A stretch of 64,000 bases of DNA from Sipunculus nudus (Eukaryota > Annelida > Sipuncula > Golfingiida > Sipunculidae), in the NCBI GenBank assembly GCA_026874595.1, contig CM049308.1, positions 91,515,624-91,579,623 of the forward strand. Direction: 5' to 3'. Positions 28,701 to 43,700 of the stretch are shown here, in pieces; the stretch's first letter is position 1; each line of letters opens with the position of its first letter. Under the pieces are notes generated by a model. That model was given only the letters and a program-made list of their open reading frames with translations, was not told the DNA's origin and did no database searches. The translations under genes and the position numbers were made by a program.

Positions 28701-31700
28701 TGGTATACAAAAATATTTTTGATATTGATATATATGCTGTTTTAGTCTAATATACGAGTATGATATAATGAGCATGATCATACAACTGTTATTAGTAGAT
28801 TAGGATGATTGTATGTTTAAATAAATGATTTTATCATTATCATTGTAGATAAGCTTTGCTACGTCAGTCTGATTTTAGCCAAATTGTGACTGCATAAGTG
28901 TGATTTCTTATTTGTGTGATAATACCCATTTTATATTGCATATTATATCATGTATTGCTAGAATTTTTTTTTTATATTTTACCTGTGTATGGCCATATCA
29001 TCATTATTTTGGGTTACAATGGTCTGACATTTTATACACCATTTGTATATCATCTGAAGTTTCTAATGCAAGTTATATCCCTGTGCCCTGTTTCTTGGGG
29101 TAAAGCACCTTTAGTTGCCAAGAAACCCCGAGGTCACTAAGGTGAAATCTCGGAGGGTTAAACCACTACCTGTTTCGTTTAGTGTATTTACACATTTGTG
29201 TCTTGCACCACGCTGTTCGCCGTGTGATTATAGTGTCTGTCCCAGTGCACTGTGGTCAGTATATGTGAGTCGTCTGTTATATATTACCTGACTGACTTCA
29301 TGTATTGTTATTATAAAGTATTAAGTGTCGTTCATCTGTTCACCTATACGGAAGGATGAAACATCGTTTATCTGGATGACCCAGGCTTTTGAGGGTAACT
29401 CAGTACAGAGCTTGTGAGATTCTTACCATCACATAACTCTTATTAACATTTCTTTCTTGTGTTATATGATGGTCTTGTAATATTTACCAAGTATTTTTCA
29501 TCATTTATCTGTTGGCTTAATACATCATTGGTCTCGGTCAACCAAGATGATAGGGTGACTTGGTATAGAGCGGGTGTGAATCCGTATTATTTTAACCTCA
29601 TTATTCTTATTAACAATTACCTCTTTCATCTTTTATTAATATAACAGTACATAAATACAAGTTTTGCATGATTACGTGGGTTTTAAGTAAACTGGGAGGC
29701 CCTTGACTCAACTGTGCACAAATATTACCACTTTTTTACCCCATGAATTATTAAATAAACATTTGATGCCTTTGCACTCAAAGACACCAGTATATATACT
29801 CAAATAGTCATGTGCTAACCAGCTATTTCCCTTATAAATTTTGGCACTTGGAACCAATGTTGTAAGGCCAAAAAAAAGAGTTAAGGTTCTCTGCCACATC
29901 AATTTTAACCCCCTACATCAAAAATTTTTATTTTTATTTTCAATAGAAACTTACCAATTTTGAGCTCCAGCCGCTCCGACATTTCTTTCAAGAAGATTAA
30001 ATTATACAAGTTGTTGTTTTTTAAGTCTCTTTTCTGATTGGAGTCTGGGGAGGGATTAATTAATATTAGCTGAGCAAAATTATATGTTATTGTATGTGAA
30101 CACAGATTTTTATTCAAGATGCTGGTATCATTATGATTAAAAACTATATATATTTTGATAAAACAGACCTTGGTTCCAGTGTTTGTCATTATGCAGTCTT
30201 GGTTAGGTTACTCTATAGAATCCTGTAAATCTAACATAAACTAATTGTCCTTTCTTGTCTAAAATCAGCTGCTTCACTTACGTTGGGTGTCAACCCTCAC
30301 AGTTAATGACAAATCTGTGCAGACCAGATTAAATAAAGAAATATTGACAGCTGAAGCCAACAGTGATTGAAGTAATTGAATTTATAATACATATACATCA
30401 CATAAAATTGAGCTTGAACAAAAAAAATATACTGGTACTTCATTTACAAGGGTATTATGTTTTAAAGGTTTGGACCATTAAATCCATTCAATAGTAATTT
30501 AAACAATTATTATATATAATTAGATTATAATTTAAACAAAAATTACAGTAACTGTGTGACAGTGATAGTAATTTACCAGTATATAATTTTACCATGGGGG
30601 TAGATGTGATTATTTCATTTACCAGAATCATAATGCTCTTCTAAAATGTACAGAATTGTTGATGTTATTACAATAAATTAAAATTGAAGCATCCTTTAAA
30701 ACACAGTCATGTATACCTGAGTAACATGACTGTATATATGTGTTTTATGAGTCACATATGACATCTTCCAGGTTGTTGAGTGCATGTATTAGGAGTCTGA
30801 TGCATTGTTTGCTTGTCTGTAAACTGCTTGTGTATAGGACCGCCACTGTTTGTGTGGCTGGGAGAGGCAACTCTTTGAGTGTTTATACGGGTCCAGACCC
30901 AACAAGCTGGTACAAAAAGGTATATTCACACTAGGAAGACCTTTACTGTCCTTACTTCAGCTTTGTAGACACTAACTCACAGGGCGTGCTATATGATGAT
31001 CTTTCATAAGAAAAATTAAGGCTCAACTTAGTTTGTCTGAATATACCCCCAAAACACACACATACATTGTTTATATGGTAAACACAAGGTAAATCCAGGC
31101 AGTAAAATACATACCCCAACAGCAGACACAAGTATCTGTCTGTAGTATTTGAGAAAAAAATTAATTTAACTCATCTGGTACTTAAAAACTTTGCATTTCA
31201 GATTTTAGATCTGAAATCTTGACGATATTTTATTTTAAGAAACATGTTTCCTTTTGAATAAAAAAGTTGGAAAAATAGGTTATGCCAGGAAATGCCACTC
31301 AGAGCTTGGATCATGTCTTTTCTGTATAAAACTGTGACTCCATGCAGGCATTTGGATTTGATTTGGTACTGATACATACTTACCTGCCCCCCCCCCCCCC
31401 ACACACACACACATTTAAGTTAGCATTGTGCAATATGGTTCATGACTTTTACAGCTTTAGCCTCATAACTGGTCAACTGGGATATTTGTTCTGTGAACAT
31501 AGTCAGAGGTTGATGTTTAAATTAACCCATGCTTACCCAGAACTGATAGCTGCCTTGTGTTTTAATAAGGAGACATAGTTGTGTATTAAATAACTTGAAA
31601 CTGGGAGACGTGATTTAAATACTATGGTGACAGTCATGCTATCATTATTATATCTGTTGTATTTATTGGTGTCTCCAGGCTTAAACCTGCAATAATTGTA

Positions 31701-34700
31701 TTGAAACAGACTTCTAAAGTTAGTAAAAAAAACTTGTTAATGTAACGATCAGATTATATAAGCCTGATGTGGTGTGTACCTTCATCACATCTGGTCTTAC
31801 ACTGACCTGCCAGATTGTCACCTTCTTCCGTTACTAAACAATTATCTGGAAATTCAGGATTTCATCACAAGCACTATGACACAGAGGCTAGTTTTAAATA
31901 TTACTTCTGGCTCAAGGGATTCAGGTGGCAAAACAAACACTCTGGTTGATAAAACAGATACTCTTATTGACAAAACAAATACCATAGTTACTGGGTTTTC
32001 CCAAAACTATATCAGATGATGCAGTCAGGCTATGTAGGTGCTGCCACCTAGGGGGCATACACAATACTAATAAGTGCATGCAGCTGTCCTCCAATTCAGC
32101 TTCAATAGAATTTTAATATAATGAGACATTTAATAGTTACATATTAGCATGGTATCTGTTAAAGCAAATATACAGGATATGAAATAATCTTACAACATTG
32201 TTTTAGGATACATGGAAATAAAATGAATCATAGCTGATGTTTCTCCTTAATATGCACTGTATAAAACTATTCATTACACTATGTATGAAACAGACTATAT
32301 ACTCAATATCAGGATATTACGATATAAAAGATGTATTTTACTTAGATCATATAATTATTTATGAACAATGTTAATTCATAAGTTTCCCAGGGAACATGAA
32401 GAAATGGAGGTAATTTTAATAAACACATGATCATTTCCTTTGGAGATACTGTTAAATAGGTTAAACAGAATAGCTAACTTTTATTATTACAGTAACTCTT
32501 TGTCAACTTTGTATTTAATCATTAGTTTTGATGTTTTATTTACAAGTGTTTGAAGTGTTAAGCAGCAGAACCAGATATCTTTAAATAAAAAATATCACTT
32601 CTTTACTGCAAAAATAAACATGAATCCTCCACTCTTGTTATATTTTAATCCTTATATTAGATTACTACTTGAAGAAAAAAAGTTTATCTTTTATAAATAT
32701 ACAATGAAAATTAGTGTTTAATGAAGCAAGGGGTAGAGTTCACTCTATGACCATTTGTTACCTGTACTGAACAGGTAAGCAATGTCAATAAGTCTGTCTG
32801 CTGTCAGGTAATGTGGTCTCTTGTTATATGTCCATGAATCTCTAATAATCATTAATGGTTTTTCCCAATAAGTCACACCTGTAGGTGAATCACTAACCTC
32901 GTTACAGGTGTTATAATCCGTAAATACCTGTGGTTTGACCTAGTTTTAATCTGTATGTACAAATTTGATATATAAAAAGAGGATGTAGATTCAGGTGGGT
33001 CAGTCTGACACGCTCCGGGCTGGGATTCCAGCATGCGTAGTGGTGATTGATGGAGACACAGTCTGGCTGTGACAATGCCTCTTCCCCTTACTCTACTTAC
33101 AGCCAAGGCATGATATCTTAATAGGTTTTGGTTGTCTCGTAGCAGCCCCAGGTAGAACCTCTTGATGTGGATTGTTTTGTTGTCAGAGCTCTCTGTGTAT
33201 ACACCTGTGGTTTATATATGTGGACAGTGGAAGATGGATCGGGGTAATTTTATAGTATATGCCTACCCCCGTCTGTGTGACTTTTCCGTATTTCCGGCGG
33301 ATCCAGGAGTGACGATGCCCCCTCCGGTGCCCTACCCCTATGGACACTCACCACACGTCTCATTATAAAAAAACTCTGTGGGGTCTTCATCATATCACAG
33401 GAACGTGTTTAAACTTCTTATTAACATAATTGGAACAGGGGTAAACTGTACAGTAAACCGCCCACTCCTCATCCCACGTCCAACTTTCCCCATATATCTG
33501 ATGGATGTTGGGTAAACATTGCTCTCATGGTTTTCTAACATACTCTCCTGATTGAATGAAATGTTTGTAAACTCTTTATCCTAAGGTGAAAATTCTATTT
33601 CTAATCATACTGGCAATCCATTTTAAAATGTCCTCTCCAGGGAAGGTATATTGGAATTACAACCTTATATAACTTTATTGAGCTTAGCATATTTTGTATA
33701 ATAATAAAAAAAATGACAGAAAAACATGATCCTATCCCACATTAGTGCAAAGATGGAAAAAGTTTATGATAAACTTTTGTTCAACACCTTAACCATTAAG
33801 CAACTCCCTACCCCTGGCCTTTATTTTGCCATTGACCTTGCTCTGTTGTCACAAGGTAGCTTTTATACTGACAGAACATTGGAATCAGCTGATTTTTATC
33901 TGGGAAAAAATGTATATATTTTGTGCTGAAGATAAACACAGGCTTTGTATCAGAAACACTGATTTCTTCCATTAAAGAAAAAAAGATCATTTGTTTTGGC
34001 TTTCACCTGTGTGTCACCAGGATGTGAGCTTTATAAATATACCAGACAGATGACAGATTTTTTTCAGTTTAAAAAAAAAAATCCATTAGCGTTTTCAATT
34101 TCCAAATACTCAGGTGTCTATCATGTGCAATGTACAGCTCAGACAGGTCATGCCCTGTGTGTAATCAATATATGCCTGCAAATTACTGACAAAATATTCC
34201 TAAATGTTATTATATTTTTAACAAAAGCTCTGATACAGATATAACCAGTGTTAAGCAAAGTAGGTAACCATTATACAACTTGTAATATGGTAAAATGCAT
34301 AAAATGTCAGTAAAAAATGGAAAATGTAGAAAATTTAAAGAAAGGATCATACATATCAGTATGTTGAATCTCACATCTAATTGAAATTAGTTTATATTTC
34401 GGCTAAAAAAAAGATGGCTGTATGATTTCCGGGCCTGTGTGCACAGAGTAGTCACTTCAATCCTATAGTATTGCAGGTGGCATCTATATCTATATATTTG
34501 TGCCCAGCATAAATTGAAATGGGTAATGAGTTGTACAGTAATGTTGGTAACATACGATTTATGTAATTTGAAATTATGAGTGTAGAATTAGTTCAGTTTC
34601 AAGTGCAGATTTTAAACAATACTTAATAAAAGCATGATTAAAGGAAAGAATGTTACAGTCTGACTGGGTTTGGAGGCAGCACAGTTGTTTAGACAAGGGA

Positions 34701-37700
34701 TTTTAGATAATCTCTAGTTTACAACCCCATCTTGGCCTGCTATGAAAATGGTGCCTTTTTTTAACTTCTTATTCTCATAGAATCCCTCCGAACAACAGTT
34801 AAAACACTTTGAAATATTCCCAGAATAAACTGTATTGATATATACAGGCAGATGTATTTATATAATATAATACTGAAATGAAATCACAAAGGTTATCTTC
34901 ATTCACATTCTATGCACATTGCAGCCCATGGTCCTTAGTGAAATAAATGCAGGGCAAAAGTTACAGCTGAACTAAGGTCTGTAGCATAAACCAGATTGGT
35001 TAACTGATTAAAAGTGGTGTGACAACAGTTATGTTACAAATTACATATTCCCAGGAATTCAACAGGGCAGCATGATACTTATGTGACACTTATTCATCAA
35101 TATCATATAAACCTTCATGGAAAATAGGAAACATCAGCTGGGCAGGTGTGCACACTTGTGGCGTCCCCTGGAGGGGACATCGTCCCTGGCTCCAGACCCC
35201 TCACTGTTAGAAATTAACCCAGTCCACCCCCTCCCCTCATCTTTACTGCCTATTTCAGCTAAATGAGTAGAGCTTTTCATTTTCACCCTGTTTTTATTGC
35301 CATTGTTGTTTCGGCAATCAGCCCACCACTAGGGTGTGGTTGAGTACGTAAGAGTTTACCACGCGGTGCCACACGGTTCGTCTGGGGTTGTTTTAAACTT
35401 CGACTCACGTCTGCACATCTGCTCATTTGAGAGTGAGTGATGGGCTGAGGTCAACCATTTCACTGGTACCTTTCCTTCTCCCCTCCCTCTTATATAAGAA
35501 TACCCCCACACTTTTCTAGTATTGCATGTTTAGCAGTGGTGTCTTTCATACATTTTCTTTGCTTTCCACTGTTCTGAATAGTTTTTGTGCTGGTAATTTT
35601 CTTTGAGCATTAGATAGTGCAGAACATATTTACAGTAAATCTTCATTGTGTCATAATTGCACTGTTGAATACCCATTAGTGTCAGTTTAAATCAGTAAGT
35701 TCCTGAGAAAAAAAAAAAAGATTATTACCATATGATTGTCAGACTTTTGATGTCAAGATATCTCACAATCTGCTTCTTTGTCCTTCACATTAAAAGGATT
35801 CACTGATTTTATGCATCAAGCCATGATTTATTATAAAAAATTTATATGCACATTTTGGGTCAAACAAATTGTTATCATAGTATTGATTATGATTATTTTG
35901 TTGGTGAAATTGCTAGTGTCAGTTATTTTTTCAAAACCATCAAATTTCTGTTGTATGCCTCTCACACAGTATGCATTGGACCATGTGCATTAAAGTATTG
36001 TGAATTATGGTCAGTGAGAGGTCATTTAACAAGCAGGTGGTCAGTGCCATGTGGACACCATCATTGTACAGACCACCATGTATGGTATATATGGAGTGAT
36101 CACACCCCTCTTATTGTCATGACAGGGAAGATAAGTGGTATGGTAAGGAGTGATTTGAGTGGTCATTGAGGGTTTGGGAAGCTGAGAAAGTGTGAAACAC
36201 GGGATGATTTGTGGTACCTCACCATTATGAATGAAGGACTATTAGATCCTTGAGTATTTTAAAGTTGTGAGATCACTGTCATTGTGCTGTCAGGCAGGTG
36301 GTATCATTGACTATTCTTCTTATGCTTTACCATTAAGAGTTAAGGACTCTTAGGTCTAGAGCATTCAAGAGTCTCTGTGTCATAGAGTCATTGGTTATGT
36401 ATGTTATACGGCCTCATTATGAGTTTGAGACTAGTTATTATGTCTTTGGTATATCATGGCTGTTGTGGGTCACTGTAATAGTTTGCAGGATCCTGTGATG
36501 GTGTAACACTATAAAATCATGAATGTTGCTGACTCTTTGTTTGATTCCCCTAAACAAACACTTGTTATTATTATAATAGTCTTATGTATATAAAACTATT
36601 CCTCATACAAAGAAAGTTGAATTTTAAAAATTTAATTTGATATTTATAAGTACTGCCTTTAGCCTCTTCATTATTAAAGGTAGCCTAAACAAAATAAACA
36701 AGAAATTATAGAATAATTATAGTCAGTAATGAACAATAGTGGGCGTTTGATGTCAAATGAGGTATTACCATAAATAACAATGAAGAGAAGGAATCATCAG
36801 ACAGTCTTTCAGGTTGTATTATACTTTTATGTTAAAGTTAAGGTTGTATTATACTTGTGTGTTAAAGTTAAGATTGTATTATACTTGTGTGTTAAAGTTA
36901 AGGTTGTATTATACTTTTATGTTAAAGTTAAGGTTGTATTATACTTGTGTGTTAAAGTTAAGGTTGTATTATACTTGTGTGTTAAAGTTAAGGTTGTATT
37001 ATACTTGTGTATTAAAGTTAAGGTTGTATTATACTTGTGTTAAAGTTAAGGTTGTATTATACTTGTATGTTAAAGTTGAGGTAGTATTATACTTGTATGT
37101 TAAAGTTAAGGTTGTTTTATACTTTTATGTTAAAGTTAAGGTTGTTTTATACTTGTATGTTAAAGTTAAGGTTGTTTTATACTTTTATGTTAAAGTTGAG
37201 GTTGTATTATACTTGTGTGTTAAAGTTAAGGTTGTATTATACTTGTATGTTAAAGTTGAGGTTGTATTATACTTGTATGTTAAAGTTAAGGTTGTTTTAT
37301 ACTTTTATGTTAAAGTTAAGGTTGTTTTATACTTGTATGTTAAAGTTAAGGTTGTTTTATACTTTTATGTTAAAGTTGAGGTTGTATTATACTTGTGTGT
37401 TAAAGTTAAGGTTGTATTATACTTGTGTGTTAAAGTTAAGGTTGTATTATACTTGTATGTCAAAGTTGAGGTTGTATTATACTTGTATGTTAAAGTTAAG
37501 GTTGTATTATACTTTTATGTTAAAGTTAAGGTTGTTTTATACTTTTATGTTAAAGTTAAGGTTGTTTTATACTTTTATGTTAAAGTTAAGGTTGTTTTAT
37601 ACTTTTATGTTAAAGTTAAGGTTGTTTTATACTTTTATGTTAAAGTTAAGGTTGTTTTATACTTGTATGTTAAAGTTAAGGTTGTTTTATACTTTTATGT

Positions 37701-40700
37701 TAAAGTTAATGTTGAATTGAGTTAAAATCTCTTTCTCCCAGGCCAAATAAGAATTCTAAATCTTCAGTATATACCTGAAGTTTCTCTGTAATACCTGTTC
37801 AGGTTGATATTGGTAACATTTCTGTTTGATTAATAGAGACAGGACGATTAATCTGTGTTTGATTTTAAAAAAAATGAGTTAACTTAATTTTTTATCATTA
37901 TGATACATAATGGTATATATCCCATAATATTCAATATGAAAAATATTATTTAAGCTATCAATAAAAATTCAAAAGAAAAAAAATTTCATACTAGTATTCT
38001 TTCATTGCGAACTTTGGTAAATGTTTATAGATAAATGGTGCAGAGACTTTCAAGCAGTGTTTTCATTAGGGGAAAAAAGAAGATAATCCAAATTAATACA
38101 ACAGCTTGAGTGGCTAGGCAAGGTTTGAGACAAGAATAGAGAACTTTCTGACATGTCAGTCTCCTGGATTACCGTGGCGACCTAGCAGTCTAGGATTAAT
38201 GCCACTCAAGGTTGTCGTTTGGACTTTGAGTTGGAGGGTTTGCCAAATGTTCTGCAAGAAGCGCTGTCAGATGAAATCGGCTGGCATGGACCCTTTGTCA
38301 GAGATTTGTCAGTTAATTTGACATCCGGAGAATCAGTGAATGCTGGGTATGTCAGCGACTAATTGGTCTAATCATTGTGTGAAGATCTGTTGTCACCTCT
38401 GTGATCTGAGGAACATGGATACCAGACCTATTGTAAACACACATCATTGTGTCTTATACATAGTTATAACTGACAGCTGTAGGACTGATGTTCAGCCACC
38501 AAAGCCTTTTGTCATTATATATTAGAGAAAATAAAATACAATAATGGGCTTGTACTGACAGGGTCTATTGGAAAATTGTATGGTGGTTTATATACATCCA
38601 CAAAGCTTGTCAGTTCATTCCAGTTTGATGTGGAACACTTCCTTTTGTGGAGATTTTAATGGTCTTAGAATATATAGCATGAAATAAACAGTTAAAAATA
38701 AACTTGTTTGATCTGACATAGCACACTGATGTTTATAAAATGGTCTATACACTTTTGAAAGTGTGGAATTCTCAAAGATGAGCTTTTGAGGGAGATAAAA
38801 AAAAAATATTTTTAAGCCTTTTGATTGTAAACTTTAAAACTTTAAAAATTGAAATAATATCTATAATTTGGAATATTCTGTTTCTCACTATTTATTTTAA
38901 TGTGTGCACCAGATTTATTGAGACATTTATGTCCATTGTAATACAGTAACATCACATATATAAACAGGCAGTCTGCCTCATCATATATTAACAAGGGATA
39001 TATATTCATTCAGCAATAACACTGCACATTTGCAAAATATGGGATGACTTTCATTTTGAAATATATAATTGTATATATACATACATACACATATACATAT
39101 ACATACATAGTTTTTGACATAGTGTCAGGTAGCTATGGAAGAAAGGGATCCATTAAAAGGTAGAACACTGCCTTTTATCATTCAAATCAATTTACATCTT
39201 GTTAATAGCAGAATTAAGGTATTAGACATTTGATATGCTTTGAAGTGTGTTTATGGTTTTATGGTCCTTTGATAGATCTATACATGTTTAGACCTGTTGA
39301 CTCTGTCCAGGAACAACACCCTAACACTTCCTCTGCGGAGTCGTTTGATGGTATTAATTCCTGTAGATAAAGCCTGCCTGAGTATCCTATATCTTAAATG
39401 TCATGTAGACAATGGTTTCAATGTCCTATTTCTTCTGTGTGATTTAGGAAGTGATGTTAACAGTTATAAGGCTCAACTCAATCAAAAGGATGTTTTAGAA
39501 GAAAAGAAAACTCAGCATGGTTTACTAATTGTAAAGCAAATAGTGGGGCCTGAAGTCATTCAGATTGTTTCTGTGTCGGGAATTTGGTAGTGTTTGATCT
39601 CAGCATTAATTGTCAGTACATGGGGTGTCAGTGTCAATAAGTCAGAAGTTGATACAGAGAGACTTCTTGAACTTTGCTATGCCCTGTGGCTGTTTGCAAT
39701 TTTATCCCCCAACCTCACAGAAAGGCTAAATACCTCCACATCTATGTAGGCACAAAGTTTTGTTAAGAGATTAAACACTTGGTTTAATTTGTATAGGTGT
39801 ATAGGAATCATGTGATTTCTGTGCTCAGATAATGTAAAGTGGGGAACACTTCATACAGCAGTGGCACTCAACCCTGTTTTGTATCTTGGGTGTCCCACCG
39901 CTGCTCCTTAATTAACTCAGGCCAGAGTAATCAGCCGTGATTGGTTGATTACATAAGGTTAATGAGGACCGTATTCAGTCAGGACAGATAGGACCCGCCC
40001 TCAGGACCTGGCTTTTTTGTATGGCAGATTGATCAACACCCTCCAAAATTTACACCAATCATCACATCTTTCATGCCCAGTTGCTTCTGTCAGACTGGAT
40101 GTAGGGAAAAGGGTTAAGTATTGCTCAACAATACACTAATTTTAGATAAAATTGACACAATAATTGGTCATCAAGAGGAATGGTTGGTCAGCATTAATTG
40201 ATCCACACTGAAAGGACACTTTGATGAGATTTACAAAAATTTTATTATAAAAGCTACAGTACATTTGATAAATGTTTCATTTGCCCCTTAAATCACACTT
40301 GATCTAATTAAATTATTAAACCAAAAGGCAACATTCATCATGAAAAACATTTAAGGAAAGATTGTCACTGAAAAAGTTAATGGTGAAAAGAATTAAAAAG
40401 TACTATAAATGATAATCCGAAAGGTCCTATTGTATTCACTTTTCAGTATCAGTGTTTTGTTTATAAAATAACTGAATACAGTTCCCTGAAATTATACTGT
40501 TCCTCATTTAGATGGCTTCATGTTATAAAATACATGCCAGTTACAGTGATATAGATTCCTTGCAGTTTTTTCCATTTTCCTTTTTATGTATAGCACAGAT
40601 ACACTTGTGTAATATAATTTATTTTCGTTATCACCAGACAGCATTGACACAAAACCACCAGAAAACCTGCCTATCATTCTTTGTTACATATTTCTTATAT

Positions 40701-43700
40701 GAATTGACAGCATCATATTCTTTTGATTGTTTAACTTTCTGTTTGAGGGAAGCACTTGTTTCATTTTATTCTTCTGAGTAAAATGTTAAAAAGTGTTAAA
40801 GTGTTAAAAATGAATGTGAACACTTCATGCTTAAAAAAACCTTTTAAAGTATGTATGAATAAATTATGCAAAGAGTGTTATAAATATTCATCCTTGTGAA
40901 TTAATTATTAGGCCTGTGAATTGTCCAGGCAGTAAGAATCAATTCAGTTATCTATTCTTTACCTCCCACTCAATTCTCCATTCAGTTCTCACTTCAGTAT
41001 TAAATTTCAGACTTTTCATGTGACATCAAATACTTTACAAAATAGATCTTTATATATTTTGGCAAGTGAAAGATAGATGTAGCTTCCACTCTGTTTGTCG
41101 CCAACATGTTTGTTTCTATGCAAGTGTAGTGGTCCACCTGGGAATGTTTAAACTAGACCTGGGACACGTACATGATAATCAGATTCAACAAAGTCCATCA
41201 ATCTGAAAACTTGCAGAGGACTTCAGGATGGTAAAAATAATAAATAATAAATCAGTTCAGAGGTAAACAGTCAATTACAATTTAATCGAGAGGTTGCAGT
41301 TCAATGCATCGATTATTTGATGCATTGTTATACACCTATTGATTATGTTATTGATTTATTTGAGATGATATGTACAAAACATCAAAGTCAACACCAGGTG
41401 GCTCTGTTGTGTGTTAAGTTCCTGTATGGAGAGGTAAGTCCTGTGCATCTTTCAGTTGTTAAATACACCTTTTGTATGTTCACAGGTATAAATTTCTATA
41501 AAAGGGGCCAGGGGACAATAGATTCATCAGCAGTTACCTGTATTTTTTATGAACCTTTGTCCATCGTTATTAAAGGTGATGAGACATTGTAAAGGAAACA
41601 CGGATTCCTGGGTCATTGGGCGATTTAGGCACACCTTAACAGGTTAAGGTGTGGTGAATACACAGCCCCCTCCCCCGGTGAGTTTTTAACAACATTATCT
41701 TATGTATCAGTGGGCCGGCAGACACGCATATGTTTCCTGGTGCAAGGTCTTTTCACCATGGCGGCAAATTTTCATGCCTGTTAAATATTCATAGTCGCTG
41801 CATATTAAAAAGCAGATGTTAGACGGGGGTGCCCTTTGTTAAGGCATGCTGTCAAATGGCCCGTGACGTCGGTTGCGCATGGTGACACATTTTGTCATAT
41901 GGTACATACTTAGGTCTTGTGCCTCGGACAGTAATGTTTCTTCAGGCCTTATGTCTTCCAGACAGGTTGAAGTCAGATGACTGATTATATCTGTCGTATA
42001 TTCATCTGTTGTGACTAGCGTCTTATATATAACACAGTGAGGGCGTTTACCTCAAAGATGTCCACTGCATCATCTGCCCGTTAGCTTAGTCGTACCTTAC
42101 CATATGCCAGCCTCTTCAGATTTTGATATATTCAGTCTCTTCAGCTTTATGTCAACATTCCTGATGTATCCAATGGCCATTGACAGAAGCAGATGTATTC
42201 ATTCAAATTACTCTCTTGAGTGTGTAAAATTAATTCAGACAGCTTCAAGGAGGACACATACAGTCTATTATTGTTTTTCTGTGAATTGTCAGGGAATTAA
42301 TTGCTCACCTGGAAATGTGATTTGAAATTTCTTGCATCTGCTGTTTTGAATTATATCCTGTTTGGGTATAAATAAAATTACCTTAAAATTGTCCCAGAAT
42401 TTTTTTAGCTGACTTTTGCAAAATGTCGTTCCCACTTGTTCAGGGTATCCTAGGTAGATTTGGTATGGCTGGATAAAAAATATAATTGGGTTTTCAGAAA
42501 AACAAGCTTTGTGAGTGTATGGTTGCACATTTATGTGTGTGTGTGTGTTTGTGTGTGTTTTGGGAAGGGGGGGGGGGGGTTTAGGTATCACATATTCAGA
42601 TAAAAAACATTTCTTGCTGGACCATGAAGTAGTTTAAAGATATTATATATAAATCTCGTGATGTTACCACTATTATATCGCTCAGTTATCTGCCCAAATG
42701 TCAGTATATTTGCACTTATTGTTGCCTCATTGAACTAACTGCTGATTGTTTTAATAATCATAATCAGTACCTCTTCTTTGATATGTGGAGTCAAAACATG
42801 CAGTGTCATAAACCTATACTTTTTCACCTTACTCAGCCTGCTACACTGTATTTAATCATGAGTACCCCCTGCCCATGCTATGATGCTACGGAGTCATCTC
42901 ATCTTACTGAATCAGCTGCTCAGTAGGTCATGATGAGTACCTCTGTGTGTACAGCAGGTACTTGTAAGCTGTAAGTGTTGTCACAAATGGTCAAGCTACT
43001 CGGTATTCAGTACTTACTTCTCAGTGTTTGTTAATGAGTACCTTCTGTTTATGTTGCAGATAAGGAGATGCCATGACAGTTGCTAGGATGCTGTGATGTT
43101 AATACAGAGTTACTCATTGCTGCTACATGTCTCATGATGAGCAACTTGTTTTCTGTTACAGACAAGGAGACCCTGGTGACAGATGCAGGGAAGCTGTATG
43201 TGCTGGACACACTGCTCGCCAGGCTAAAGGCGGAGGGCCATCGAGTACTCATCTACTCACAGATGACCCGCATGATTGACTTGCTAGAGGTAAGTCATTT
43301 TCATCTGGGGATACTAGTCTGGAGTATATACATGGTGTATATGCAACTTTTTTTTTAGCTATGATCTAAGAAATATGAAAAAAAAAATCAACGGATGTTG
43401 TTTTAAAAATTAATTATAATGAAAGGAGGTCGGCTATGGACACATCAAGGTATCATACTCAATGTTGTGATCCAGGCATGGTGCTGTACATCAACATATA
43501 ACTTGATCAGTCTGACAGCGCCACCTTCAGGCACGTTGGTGAACTACTTTGCATGTGTGAGTGTCAGTAAAGGTTCTGCCATCTGCTCAAGGTATTACCT
43601 ATCTACCGTTAGGTCCAGCACCACCTAAATGCTATAACAATATCCCCTGACCGGTGTCCTTCCCATCCAAGGCCAACAGGGGGCAATATCACCTATTAAT

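Noticed and set aside
29393..29619. Possible SINE from a faint duplication
   Set aside because: The two halves are only loosely similar, with no tRNA-like head, no poly-A or repeat tail and no target duplication.
36814..37725. 303-codon open frame
   Set aside because: It is wholly made of the 30-bp tandem array; two frames are open at once and there is no recognised domain or splice signal.
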